DNA of 64,000 nt. It comes from JAIPGX01 sp041650475. Lineage in GTDB: Bacteria > Babelota > Babeliae > Babelales > UASB340. The stretch lies in NCBI GenBank assembly GCA_041650475.1, contig JBAZLD010000006.1, positions 1-64,000 of the forward strand, given 5' to 3'. The position numbers and the translations under genes were made by a program. Shown one piece after another: positions 35,591 to 44,823 of this stretch (position 1 is its first letter; each line of letters begins with the position of its first letter). The notes under the pieces were generated by a model. The model saw nothing but the letters and a program-made list of their open reading frames with translations, searched no databases and had not been told where the DNA came from.

Positions 35591-36155
35591 ATTTAGATTC
35601 CAATTTTTCTCCAAATTTAAAAGTTATAATTTTAGAATAGACTGGGCCAGTAGAATTTAATTCTGATTCCATCAAATCACAGGAATCTATTAATAAATTT
35701 GATATTTTAAGTTGATTTAATCTTATATTTTCTGTACAAATTACTTTTTTGAATCTTGCAAGTGTTATATGGGGTATAAAATCTTTAAAATTATTATTTT
35801 GTTGTAAATTAAAATTTTGATTAATTTCTTTAGAAACATTTTGTACTAATTTTTCATAGTTTTTATTAAATTTAAATTGTGCCCAGATCATATGAGCTGT
35901 ATGATTTGGTGGAGCAAATAAAATTTTATCAAATTCAAGAATAAAATTTTCTGTTTTACTAAAAACTTGATTTAAGTTTTCTATTAAATCTGGAATTAAA
36001 AGAGTTTTTAGATTGCCAATAAAATAAACTGTTATGTGTAAATTTTCTTTTTTTGTCCAATTAACGTTAGCAAACTTAACTAATTTTTTATATTCTGCTA
36101 ATTTTTTTAAAATTTGGTCATCAAAATTTATTGCAAGAAAAAGTCTTTTTTTCAT
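35577..36155 (-). CDS. thpR: RNA 2',3'-cyclic phosphodiesterase (2H family)
   Basis: A 192-residue 2H phosphoesterase of normal length with both catalytic histidine motifs: HITVYFIG (after WTKKENL) and HITLARFKK in the second half, plus the opening KRLFLAINFDDQI. ThpR/LigT opens 2',3'-cyclic phosphates to 2'-phosphate. It is first of the set thpR-archease-rtcB, pointing to a role in repairing or remodelling cut RNA. It begins 24 bases after the secretin gene, so the RNA repair genes may be the tail of the secretion operon's transcript. Confidence 0.9.
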   Translation of the reverse strand: MKKRLFLAINFDDQILKKLAEYKKLVKFANVNWTKKENLHITVYFIGNLKTLLIPDLIENLNQVFSKTENFILEFDKILFAPPNHTAHMIWAQFKFNKNYEKLVQNVSKEINQNFNLQQNNNFKDFIPHITLARFKKVICTENIRLNQLKISNLLIDSCDLMESELNSTGPVYSKIITFKFGEKLESKYEKI

Positions 36156-36179
36156 TTACTACTTTTTCATTAATGTTTT

Positions 36180-38633
36180 TTATCTATCTTTTAACCTGCT
36201 CTTTAATTTTTTCCTTGTTCTTTGATTTATAATTACATTTTTTTCAGGAATTTCAGCTTGAGCTAGAATTTCTTTTTCATTAAAATATTCTTCTTTATTT
36301 TTATCATTATGTATTTTAGGATAACCTTTTTTTACTTCTTCTTCGACACTTTCTTTAGCTCTGTAATACTCGTCAAATTTAATATCAACAGATTTAGGTT
36401 GTCTTGCTCCATAAGCAAATTCATCTAAAGGTCTGTAAATACCCAATTCAGCGTCATCTAATGTTTGTTTTACAGTTTGACCTTCTGGTTTAAAGAACCA
36501 CCTTTGAATAGGATCTTTTTCTGTTATATATGTATCAGCATTTATTATTTGAAATTTTGCATAGTCTAATTTTAGGCTTGTATATTCATCAACCCCACCT
36601 TCCAACATAGGCCGAATTATTGTTGGTCTTATGAAGATATAAAGATTGCTTTTTTGTATTGTTTTGCGTTTACTTTTAAATAAATTACCGATAATTGGTA
36701 TGTCACCTAATACTGGTGTTTTATAATCTGCATCTGTTTGATTTGTTCTTGTTAAACCTCCTAAAACTAAAACTTCACCTTCTCCAATATTTAAATAAGT
36801 CTCTATTTGACGATCATTGGTAGCTGTATTAGAAGTATCAGATCCAGATTGAAAGGCTTGGACTTTTGTTTTTATTATTAATCCTATTGTTCCATCTAAA
36901 TTTATAATTGGTTGTAGTTCTACTTTTATTGTTGCTTCTGCGTGTATTAAATTTTGTATGGGTTGTACCCCAACACTTTTATCTAAATTTCCTATTGTTT
37001 GACGTGTTTGTATATCACTAAATTCACATGGTTGGCCATTATTTGTTACTAAAAATGGTTGTGTAATTATATTAATATTATGACTATTTAGTGTTGCTTG
37101 TATAATTGCCCATAAATTCTGATTTTCTGATCCTGATAGACCTTTTTTACCCAATGTAACAGTTGTTAAATTACCTGGAAAGATTACTAATGGATTTAAA
37201 CTCCCATCCACCCCATTTACGGCAGCTTTTAGTACTGAATCATTCATAAATCTGATATTTGTTCCTTTTCCTAAAAGACCTTGTTTTTTAGGCTTAAAAT
37301 AACTATCCAATTCATTATTTTTATCTATAATTACATCAACTGCCATAACTTCAAAAGCTATTTGAGGTTGGGGCTTATCAAGTTTATCAATAAATTTAGA
37401 TAATCTTGACCAATCATCTTGATTGCATGATATTATTAATCTATTTCCACCTCCACTCATTCTTCTACTGTCGGAATCATAGCCAGAAGAGGTTGCATCA
37501 GCAACTATTTGTACGTCCTCAAAAAATTTGTATGCACCGAATTTTTGTATTTCAGTTTGTATTCCAGCTTGTGTTCCTGTTGGTGGTTTTATTAAATTTT
37601 TTAAAGTAGTTACCAACTTAGAGTCTGCTTTTGCATATTTTAACTCTTTAATATGCAATCTTGATTGGGCTGCTGTTAAAGGTACATCTATATATTTATT
37701 AATAAAATCTACGATGGTATTAATACCTTTTTCAGTTCCCAAAAATATTAAAGAGTTCTCTTTAGTATTTGTACTCATAAATGTAGAATAAGAAAAATAG
37801 CTTGAAGGCTTTCCTGCTTGAGCTGCAGTAAAGCGAATTACTCCTGGTTTTTCTTGTTCTGTTAATATAGGTTTAAAAAGATTATATACATCCATGGCAT
37901 TTGCATAAGTTAATTTTATTATTTTTATTGTGTCTCTTAAGCCACCAAGATCTAGCTCTTTTATAACTTTCATTGCAGTTTTAATATTTAAACATTTGTC
38001 TGTAATAATAAAAGCTTGTAATTCTGTATTTTCTTGAGCAGGTGTATCAAGCATTGAATTTAATATCGGCATTATAGTGCTTGTTTGTATATTTTTAAGA
38101 AAATATACATATCGTACAACCATGTCACTATCAGGAAGATCTTCAGGTTCTGTTCCAGAGCCGGAAGAATAAAAAGGTAGTGGATTTTTTTGATTAGTAT
38201 TTTTAGCAACAATTCTATATAAATTATCTACATTTATGATTGTATAACTATTCATTTCAAGAAGAGTGAGCAAAATATCCCAAGCTTTTTCCATACTTAA
38301 ATTTTTACGAGTTGTTAAAGTAACTTTTTTGTTATTGAAATCTGCCTCTGTATTTGGAATGATATTTATTTTTTTGAGTTCTGCTAAATAATTGACAACA
38401 CTTGCAAGTGAAGCATTTTCAAAATTTAAATAAATATTATCTTTATTTTTTGATTTTTCTTTTGTTTCAGTAGATTTGCTATCTTTATTTTCTGTTGTAT
38501 TAGTTGGTTGTGGATTATTAATAATTGTTACATTGGCATTTGGGTTGCTTGCAATGGTAGTGTTTTGTTCAGCGGTATAAGCACTATTAATTATTAATAA
38601 AAAAAATAAAATAAATAATAATTTTTTTATCAT
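36180..38633 (-). CDS. secretin (GspD/PilQ-like), first copy
   Basis: An 817-residue outer-membrane secretin with signal peptide (1-~20), an Asn/Thr/Lys-rich linker, N0/STN domain (~66-145, IYLNFENASLASVVNYLAE), N1-N3 domains (~165-400), and the pore domain (~410-680) with GEGEVLVLGGLTR, TPVLGDIPIIGNLFKS and LYIFIRPTII. An unusual C-terminal tail of ~130 residues follows, including DPIQRWFFKP, also seen in the second secretin. The real start is ATG 38633; a TTG four codons earlier also overlaps the preceding gene. Secretins form a 12-15-mer gate for type II secretion or type IV pili. Confidence 0.9.
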   Translation of the reverse strand: MIKKLLFILFFLLIINSAYTAEQNTTIASNPNANVTIINNPQPTNTTENKDSKSTETKEKSKNKDNIYLNFENASLASVVNYLAELKKINIIPNTEADFNNKKVTLTTRKNLSMEKAWDILLTLLEMNSYTIINVDNLYRIVAKNTNQKNPLPFYSSGSGTEPEDLPDSDMVVRYVYFLKNIQTSTIMPILNSMLDTPAQENTELQAFIITDKCLNIKTAMKVIKELDLGGLRDTIKIIKLTYANAMDVYNLFKPILTEQEKPGVIRFTAAQAGKPSSYFSYSTFMSTNTKENSLIFLGTEKGINTIVDFINKYIDVPLTAAQSRLHIKELKYAKADSKLVTTLKNLIKPPTGTQAGIQTEIQKFGAYKFFEDVQIVADATSSGYDSDSRRMSGGGNRLIISCNQDDWSRLSKFIDKLDKPQPQIAFEVMAVDVIIDKNNELDSYFKPKKQGLLGKGTNIRFMNDSVLKAAVNGVDGSLNPLVIFPGNLTTVTLGKKGLSGSENQNLWAIIQATLNSHNINIITQPFLVTNNGQPCEFSDIQTRQTIGNLDKSVGVQPIQNLIHAEATIKVELQPIINLDGTIGLIIKTKVQAFQSGSDTSNTATNDRQIETYLNIGEGEVLVLGGLTRTNQTDADYKTPVLGDIPIIGNLFKSKRKTIQKSNLYIFIRPTIIRPMLEGGVDEYTSLKLDYAKFQIINADTYITEKDPIQRWFFKPEGQTVKQTLDDAELGIYRPLDEFAYGARQPKSVDIKFDEYYRAKESVEEEVKKGYPKIHNDKNKEEYFNEKEILAQAEIPEKNVIINQRTRKKLKSRLKDR

Positions 38634-38634
38634 C

Positions 38635-39201
38635 CTAAGTCCCAATTTTATATTTTATATTTCTTATAGCAGCTAGAGTCATAGTAACTTCAATTTTTTT
38701 ATTCTCTTGGTTTTTAATTGTTAAATCTTTTATGTATACCATTTGGTTTTTGTTTAAATTTTCTATGATTTTAATTAAACTTTCTGTTGTTTGATTTTTA
38801 AATGTGGCAGTTAATCCTGCCTCATCAAATTTCTCATTACCTTCCACTGGTTGTTTAAAAGAAGTGGCTGCCCAATTTGTTTCAGGAGTTATATTTTGTT
38901 CTTTTGTAAATTTTTCAAAAAAGGCTATTATGTTAAAATCTATATTTTTATCTAATAGTTGTTTTAATTCATCTGATTTTTTGTTTAATTTTTCATTTGT
39001 ATTTATTATTTGAATAATATCATTAGAAGTTTTTTCTAAAGTTTTTATATCTTTTACTAAATTAGAACTTTTATTATAAATATAATATATAGATGTGCCA
39101 GATAAAAATATTATAAAAGCCAAAAATATTAATAAATATTTTTCAAAACTTTTTTTATTAAGATTTTGTATATAGACGGCAAAATTTGTTAATACTTTCA
39201 T
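38635..39201 (-). CDS. PilO/GspM-like inner-membrane assembly protein
   Basis: A 188-residue protein with a short cytoplasmic start, one membrane helix (~23-43), a coiled-coil stretch (~48-85) and a small ferredoxin-like periplasmic domain (~85-188). This layout and its position after the PilM/GspL-like gene and before a secretin fit PilO or GspM. Sequence alone is weakly conserved in this family, so the call leans on context. It lies 6 bases from the preceding gene, and only one base separates it from the following secretin's start. Confidence 0.72.
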   Translation of the reverse strand: MKVLTNFAVYIQNLNKKSFEKYLLIFLAFIIFLSGTSIYYIYNKSSNLVKDIKTLEKTSNDIIQIINTNEKLNKKSDELKQLLDKNIDFNIIAFFEKFTKEQNITPETNWAATSFKQPVEGNEKFDEAGLTATFKNQTTESLIKIIENLNKNQMVYIKDLTIKNQENKKIEVTMTLAAIRNIKYKIGT

Positions 39202-39207
39202 ATTTTT

Positions 39208-40878
39208 TTAAATTTCTTTTTCTTTTAATTTTGCAGTAAATTTAATCCCTTTATCTTCTATAGGTATTGGTAAAATATCTTCTAATGAAGTTAAATATTT
39301 TGATTCTTTAAATCGTTTTTCAAGTTCAATAAAAAATGTAGCATGGGATTCTCCTGTTTTTGATCTAAATATCCCGTCAACTATTATTTTTGGAATATTA
39401 TTTTCTTTACGAATATCTACTTTTTCTACTGTTACATCAAAGCGCCTTTTGTCCATAATGTTTGTTAATTCTTGAAGTATTTCTAAAACTGGTAATTTTT
39501 TTTCGTCAAAAGGGGCCCAGGTTAATTCTTTTTCCTTTATTAAATCTTTTGACTTTTTCATTAAATTGTTAAGTGTAATATTTTTAGGTAATTGTTCTGA
39601 GGTAAAAATATTTTTTAACTTGTTTGTCTGCTCTAGTTCTATTTTTTTGAAATTTTCTGACAATTTATTGATTTGTGAATATCCAATAAAAAATATTGTT
39701 GAAAATAAAATAATTATTAAAATAGCAATTGTAATAATTTGTTTTTTAATTAAAGAATATTCTTCAAATTTAAACTCTTTTTTTCTTAAATTAAATTGAT
39801 CTTGTTCTATACTTGGTAAAGCTGTTCCTAATGCAACAAGATACATATTTTTATCAGTAGGTATATTTTTTAAATTGTTTTCAAATAATTTAATTGAAAA
39901 TAATTTTTCAAAATCAAAAACTTCACAAGATATTTGTAAAATACTATTACATACTTTGTATATATTTTTTATTTTGGAATATTCTCCGGTAAATAATATT
40001 TTATTTACACCCTGATAAAAACTTAATTTTAAGCTAAAAGAATTTAACGTAAACTGAATATCGTTAAGCAAATTCATAAGGTGATTTTTTAAAGATTTAT
40101 CAATTTTTTCTTCAGGAAATTCTTGAAAACCTGAATTTAAAATTCTCGCTTCAATTTCTTTTGGGAATATTGTTAATTCTTCGCTTGCTAAATTTACTAT
40201 GGATAAAATACCTCTTGGTATAATTCGTGTTAATTTTAATTGGCTGTCTAGTAAAATTGATACGCGAGTTGAGTAGGGACCCAGATCTATTAAAGCGCAT
40301 GTATCTTTGAAGTTTTTATACTCAGGAATTTGTTGATATAAACCATAAATGGCAAAAAGATCAATTGTTACATTATTAGGATTAACTCCTGCACTTGCAT
40401 AAAGGTCAAGCGTTGCTTTTAAATCGTCTTTGCGTACTGCTGCTACTAATATTTGAGATTTATTTTCTTTTTGATCTTGTTTGGTGATAATAAAATCTGT
40501 TACTGCCTGATCTATAGAAAATGGTAACATTGATTCTATTTCGTAATCTAAAATTAATTTTATTTTTTCAGGATCTTTAAATGGAACCTCAAGTTCCTTG
40601 AATATTACCAAAGAAGATGGAATTGCAATTCTAATTTGATCATATTTTTTTACTTGAGCGATAATTTCTTTCAAACTTTCTATTGTAAGATGCGCAATAT
40701 TATCTGGTTGTGTTGTATCTATTTCTTTTAAAATTAAATCTTCTACAGTAGATGTGGAAGTTTGTGCAAAAACTTTGGCGCAAGTTATGATATTTTCTTG
40801 TATTGCAAAGCCTAATATTCTTTGGGCATAAAGCCTTTTGGAACCAATTTTTTCTGGCAAAAAAATTTCTTTTATCAT
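39208..40878 (-). CDS. PilM-PilN/GspL-like actin-fold assembly protein
   Basis: A 556-residue protein. Residues ~20-350 form a PilM/GspL actin-like cytoplasmic domain (RIAIPSSLVIFKELEVPFKD, DYEIESMLPFSI, ALIDLGPYSTRVSIL, FTGEYSKIKNI). A membrane helix follows (~387-407, IITIAILIIILFSTIFFIGY), then a coiled coil and a PilN-like periplasmic domain. So PilM and PilN functions are in one chain, as in GspL of type II secretion. An AGGAG ribosome-binding site precedes the ATG, which overlaps the previous stop as ATGA (40875-40878). Confidence 0.82.
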   Translation of the reverse strand: MIKEIFLPEKIGSKRLYAQRILGFAIQENIITCAKVFAQTSTSTVEDLILKEIDTTQPDNIAHLTIESLKEIIAQVKKYDQIRIAIPSSLVIFKELEVPFKDPEKIKLILDYEIESMLPFSIDQAVTDFIITKQDQKENKSQILVAAVRKDDLKATLDLYASAGVNPNNVTIDLFAIYGLYQQIPEYKNFKDTCALIDLGPYSTRVSILLDSQLKLTRIIPRGILSIVNLASEELTIFPKEIEARILNSGFQEFPEEKIDKSLKNHLMNLLNDIQFTLNSFSLKLSFYQGVNKILFTGEYSKIKNIYKVCNSILQISCEVFDFEKLFSIKLFENNLKNIPTDKNMYLVALGTALPSIEQDQFNLRKKEFKFEEYSLIKKQIITIAILIIILFSTIFFIGYSQINKLSENFKKIELEQTNKLKNIFTSEQLPKNITLNNLMKKSKDLIKEKELTWAPFDEKKLPVLEILQELTNIMDKRRFDVTVEKVDIRKENNIPKIIVDGIFRSKTGESHATFFIELEKRFKESKYLTSLEDILPIPIEDKGIKFTAKLKEKEI

Positions 40879-43601
40879 GCCAGACTCCTAGATTTTAATT
40901 TTTTAGTTAAATTTTTGTTTTCTTTTGGTTCTTCTAAAATTTTTTTAAAATTGTCTCTTTCAAGTATTATTGTTTTATCATTTTTTGTATTTTCTGTTTT
41001 TATGATTGGATTTTTTGCAATTAAATCTTTTAATTGTTTTCTTTTGGCTTCTAAAGATATATCTGATGTTTTTTCTTTTAGTATAGCCCCTTTTTTTGAT
41101 TTTTCAGCTAACTCTGTTTTTTCTTTTTTTTGTCTTTCTATTTTTTTCCAATATTTCTCTTCTTTTTCTGGCAATGCTCTAAAATAAGGATCGTTCTTTA
41201 TATCAACAACGGTAGGCTGATATTTTGCGCAAGCATAGTCTCCAATTTTGTGAGAATAATCATCCTTTTTAGGTTTAAAGAACCAGTTATTAATAGGATC
41301 ATTAGTCTTTTCATATTGTACAGCTTCTTTAACACTTTTAGTCGCATCTTCCAATTTCATTTTAGTATATAAATTAGTTCCTGGAGTTGAACGAGGCTTA
41401 ATAATTGTTGGTGACATAAAAATAAGAAGATAATTTTTTGTAATTTGTTTGGTTTTATTTTTGAAAAACCATCCAAGAATTGGTATATCGCCTAAAACTG
41501 GAGTTTTACTTACAGCCTCTTCTGTTCTTGTTTGTACAAAACCTCCTAATGCAAGAACTTGTCCATTTGCTAAAGAAACATCCGTTTTTAATTTTCTTGT
41601 ATCTTTATTTCCTTTTTCTGGATCTGTAAATTCAGTAAAATCTAACTCTATATTTAACCTTATTATTCCGTCTAAATTTATTTGAGGAGTAACCTTTAGT
41701 GTTGTAGGTGCGCTTTCTGCCTTTTGACCAGTAAAACCTGATTGTGTTTTTTCAGTTGTTATATAAACAGTTTGTCCTACGGTAATTGTTGCTTGAGCGT
41801 TGTTTGCAACTGTAAAAAAAGGTTGGGATAATATACTAGTATTAGTTTGTTGTTGTAATATTTCAAGTATACCCCATAAATTTGCAGTAGATCCTAAAGT
41901 TAAAATTGTTGTTCCGATGCCTCCAACAAGGCCTGCAGCTAAATTTGCTAGTTCGATTGATGTGCCTGGATCAGTTCCTGTTTGGGGTGGGTTAAAAATT
42001 GTTGAGCCGTTAGGCATTGGTGATTGAAAATTAACTCCTTTACCTATTTGATCAGCATGCTTGTTTCTTATTCCTCCTCCTAAAAATTTGGTGTCATTAA
42101 AATTTACAGAAACAATTAAAGCCTCTACTGCAACTTGAGGTTGTGGTTTATCAAGATCTTTAATTGTTTTTTTAAGCATCTTCCAATCTTGTTTTTCTGT
42201 GCAAGAAACAAGAAGTCTATTGCCTTCTGTATCTACTTCAAATGTCATTGGTTTAAAATATTTTACTCCGCCTCTTATTCCTCCCTGCTTAGCAGCTTCT
42301 GCTTGGCTGTTGACTGTTTCTGTCAAAATTGTTTTTATTGAAGCAGCATTTATGTTTTGAAGTTCATAAATATGTAATGGAGTTTCTGTTCCTTTTAATT
42401 CTGTATCAATATTTTCTGTAATAAATTTTTCTATTTTTTCGATTGATTTTTGATTACCTAATAAAATTAAAGAATTTGTTCTTGGTTCATCAATAATTTT
42501 TGTGCCTGGTGAAAAATAGGTAAGTGTACTTTCTGCTTGTCGTCCTAGAAGTCTAGCTAATGGATTTTGGGGAACTTGATCTTTATATATTAAACTCTCA
42601 AGTAATCTTTTTACATCTAGAGCATTTGTTCTTTTTAATCTCATAACTACTACAGTTTCTTGTAGTCCTGTTTGATCTAACTCTTGAACAACTCTCATTG
42701 CAGATTTTATGTTATAAGATCTATCTGTGATAACTAGTCCATTTATATCATTATATGGCTGAATTTTTCCATTTGCAGATAACATGCTTTGTAAAAGATT
42801 TTGAATAGCGGCTGTAGTTATATTTTGAAAAAATACAACGTAACGTATAACTTCATCACTATCTGGTAAAGTTTCATAAGCAACATTAATGTAAGCTGGT
42901 ATCGGCTGCTTTTCGGCTAAATTATTTGGCACTACAACTTGAACATTTCCTCGAGGTGTTATGCTAAATCCGCCCATTTCTAAAACTGTTAAAAAAATGT
43001 TCCAAGCTCCGTCAATACTTAAAGGCTTTCTGACGGTTAAAGAAACTTTTTTATTTGCCAAAGCTGCATCAGGAATAAGATTTATTTTTTTTATTTCTGC
43101 AATATAGTTTACTAAATTTGATAATTCTGCATTTTCAAAATTTAAATAGATATCTTTTTTCTCTGCCTGTTTATCCTGTTTATCTGAATCTTTAGTACTT
43201 GGTTTTTTTTCAAATTTTTCTTTTGATTCTGATTTTGCAGATTCTTTTGTTTTTTCTGCGAGCTTTTTTTCTTGATCGACAGAAATTTCGGCGTCTTCTA
43301 GACTTAAGCCCATTACAATATTTTGATCTTTATCTTCAATTTTTGCTATAAATTTTTCTGGAGCAAGGGTTGTTGTAGGTTGCTCTGTTGCAGGGCTTGT
43401 CACGCCCGAGATAGGTATAGTTTGGGCTGGAATACTTGCAGTAGTAATTTGAGTGGGGGTAGGCATTGCTGTAGGTGCAGTTGCTTGTTTTAGTGTTTGT
43501 GAGGGTGTTGTTGGCATGGGCATGCCCATATTAAAACTTGGTGTAGTGATTAGAATAAAAAAACAAAAAATAAAAATTATTTTTTTAAAAAGTTTTTTCA
43601 T
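40875..43601 (-). CDS. secretin (GspD/PilQ-like), second larger copy
   Basis: A 908-residue secretin with signal peptide (1-~24), a Pro/Thr-rich stretch (~25-85), a charged linker, N0 (~147-230, IYLNFENAELSNLVNYIAE), N1-N3 domains, and the pore domain with LANGQVLALGGFVQTR, TPVLGDIPILGWFFKN and YLLIFMSPTIIKP. The tail has DPINNWFFKPKKDD and a long Lys/Glu-rich coiled region. Domain order and the odd tail motif match the 817-residue secretin 2.2 kb downstream, so the two are paralogues in one operon. It starts six bases after the GspC-like gene. Confidence 0.9.
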   Translation of the reverse strand: MKKLFKKIIFIFCFFILITTPSFNMGMPMPTTPSQTLKQATAPTAMPTPTQITTASIPAQTIPISGVTSPATEQPTTTLAPEKFIAKIEDKDQNIVMGLSLEDAEISVDQEKKLAEKTKESAKSESKEKFEKKPSTKDSDKQDKQAEKKDIYLNFENAELSNLVNYIAEIKKINLIPDAALANKKVSLTVRKPLSIDGAWNIFLTVLEMGGFSITPRGNVQVVVPNNLAEKQPIPAYINVAYETLPDSDEVIRYVVFFQNITTAAIQNLLQSMLSANGKIQPYNDINGLVITDRSYNIKSAMRVVQELDQTGLQETVVVMRLKRTNALDVKRLLESLIYKDQVPQNPLARLLGRQAESTLTYFSPGTKIIDEPRTNSLILLGNQKSIEKIEKFITENIDTELKGTETPLHIYELQNINAASIKTILTETVNSQAEAAKQGGIRGGVKYFKPMTFEVDTEGNRLLVSCTEKQDWKMLKKTIKDLDKPQPQVAVEALIVSVNFNDTKFLGGGIRNKHADQIGKGVNFQSPMPNGSTIFNPPQTGTDPGTSIELANLAAGLVGGIGTTILTLGSTANLWGILEILQQQTNTSILSQPFFTVANNAQATITVGQTVYITTEKTQSGFTGQKAESAPTTLKVTPQINLDGIIRLNIELDFTEFTDPEKGNKDTRKLKTDVSLANGQVLALGGFVQTRTEEAVSKTPVLGDIPILGWFFKNKTKQITKNYLLIFMSPTIIKPRSTPGTNLYTKMKLEDATKSVKEAVQYEKTNDPINNWFFKPKKDDYSHKIGDYACAKYQPTVVDIKNDPYFRALPEKEEKYWKKIERQKKEKTELAEKSKKGAILKEKTSDISLEAKRKQLKDLIAKNPIIKTENTKNDKTIILERDNFKKILEEPKENKNLTKKLKSRSLA

Positions 43602-43607
43602 GATTCT

Positions 43608-44738
43608 TTATCTAACCCTTCTATCTCTGGTTCTAAATCTTAAATTTTCCAAAAATCTATTTCTTACATCAGAAACTACCTGTTTTTGCATTGGATCTCT
43701 ATGATATTGCTTAAATTCTTCTATTATTTTTTCTCTTTTTTGTTCTGGACTTAGCTTAAATGTACCAGGTAACTGCTGATCTTTTGCTGCTTGCAAAAAT
43801 AAATCTGCCCCAGGTGTTCTTAATTTTGCCATTTTGTATTTAATTGTTAAATCTTGATTATCTCTTTTTAATTTTAATGTTACAAATTCATTTTTTCTAA
43901 TCTTGATAATTTCATCATAAATTTTTACTCGATCCTTTAATTTTGTTGTATTCATGTTATTAATTGATATTATTATATCGTTTAATTTTAATCCAAGTTG
44001 TGTTTCTATTTCATTTGGTTTTATTTCTGTAATTTTTAAACCAAGATTTTGTCCATTTTGATAAGCTGAAATAATTCCCAAATTTTCCATAAAGTTTGCC
44101 AAAGATTTAACATGTTTTACAAATTCTTTGTGATCTATTTCATAATTAGTATCATCTATTTTTTTGATAATATATTTCCATTGATCTTCAGGTTTTTGTT
44201 CTTGTTTTGGACTTAATGATAAATCGTCTTTTCTTAACAAGAAAATTTCTTCTTGTCCATTTGTTCTTAAAATTATTACTTTATTTCTTGATATCTTTAG
44301 TATTTGACCATCTTTTATTTTATCACCGGGATGGTAAATTCTTTCTTTATTTGTTTCATCTGCAAACATAGCTACGCTATTTTCTTCTAGGGATGAATAG
44401 ATAATACCTTTGAGTGTTACAGTTAATGGTGCAATAATTTCTTGTTTTGGTAATTCAGGTTCACGAGTTATTACAGGTGTTGGTTCTGGAGGAATAGGTG
44501 TTACAAGACTTTGTTGAGTTGGTTGCGTAGTTGTAGGGGCATAAGTTCCAAAAATATCATTTTTGTATATACGTTCAGGATTAATAGGTGGAAATTTTTT
44601 TTTTTCGACAACTTGTTCAATAGGTTTTTCTATAACTTTGATTTTTGGAGGCTGCTGCTCCAAATAATAATTTGTTAACACTGTTAACAATAAAATTAAT
44701 AATAAACTGCTATTTAAAATCCACAAATTTTGCTTCAT
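43608..44738 (-). CDS. GspC/PilP-like protein with homology-region and PDZ domains
   Basis: A 376-residue inner-membrane protein: one N-terminal helix (~9-25), a Pro-rich linker (~28-100), a GspC homology region (~102-170, TVTLKGIIYSSLEENSVAMF, then GDKIKDGQILKI), and a PDZ-like domain (~216-302, LGLKITEIKPNEIETQLGLK, NDIIISINNM). GspC links the inner platform to the secretin. The extra C-terminal ~70 residues are Arg/Lys-rich and unassigned. It is the first gene of the secretion block, preceded by a strong promoter at 44766-44795, and six bases upstream of the large secretin. Confidence 0.82.
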   Translation of the reverse strand: MKQNLWILNSSLLLILLLTVLTNYYLEQQPPKIKVIEKPIEQVVEKKKFPPINPERIYKNDIFGTYAPTTTQPTQQSLVTPIPPEPTPVITREPELPKQEIIAPLTVTLKGIIYSSLEENSVAMFADETNKERIYHPGDKIKDGQILKISRNKVIILRTNGQEEIFLLRKDDLSLSPKQEQKPEDQWKYIIKKIDDTNYEIDHKEFVKHVKSLANFMENLGIISAYQNGQNLGLKITEIKPNEIETQLGLKLNDIIISINNMNTTKLKDRVKIYDEIIKIRKNEFVTLKLKRDNQDLTIKYKMAKLRTPGADLFLQAAKDQQLPGTFKLSPEQKREKIIEEFKQYHRDPMQKQVVSDVRNRFLENLRFRTRDRRVR

Positions 44739-44765
44739 ACCTTAAATACCTTATTACAAACTATG

Positions 44766-44795
44766 AAGATAGGTTGTTGAAGGTTAAATTGTCAA
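44766..44795 (-). promoter_or_regulatory. sigma-70 promoter of the secretion gene block
   Basis: Reading leftward, a consensus -35 TTGACA (44790-44795) and -10 TATCTT (44766-44771) are 18 bases apart. They lie in the 85-base gap between moxR and the GspC-like gene, 27 bases before the ATG at 44738. It would drive the secretion set separately from the moxR transcript. Confidence 0.65.
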
Positions 44796-44823
44796 GAAAC
44801 TATTTTTTATAAAGGTTTATTTT

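Noticed and set aside
40822..41187. A 121-codon rightward frame over the secretin/PilM junction
   Set aside because: It is Phe/Ser-rich antisense translation of Lys/Glu-rich coding sequence of the secretin tail.
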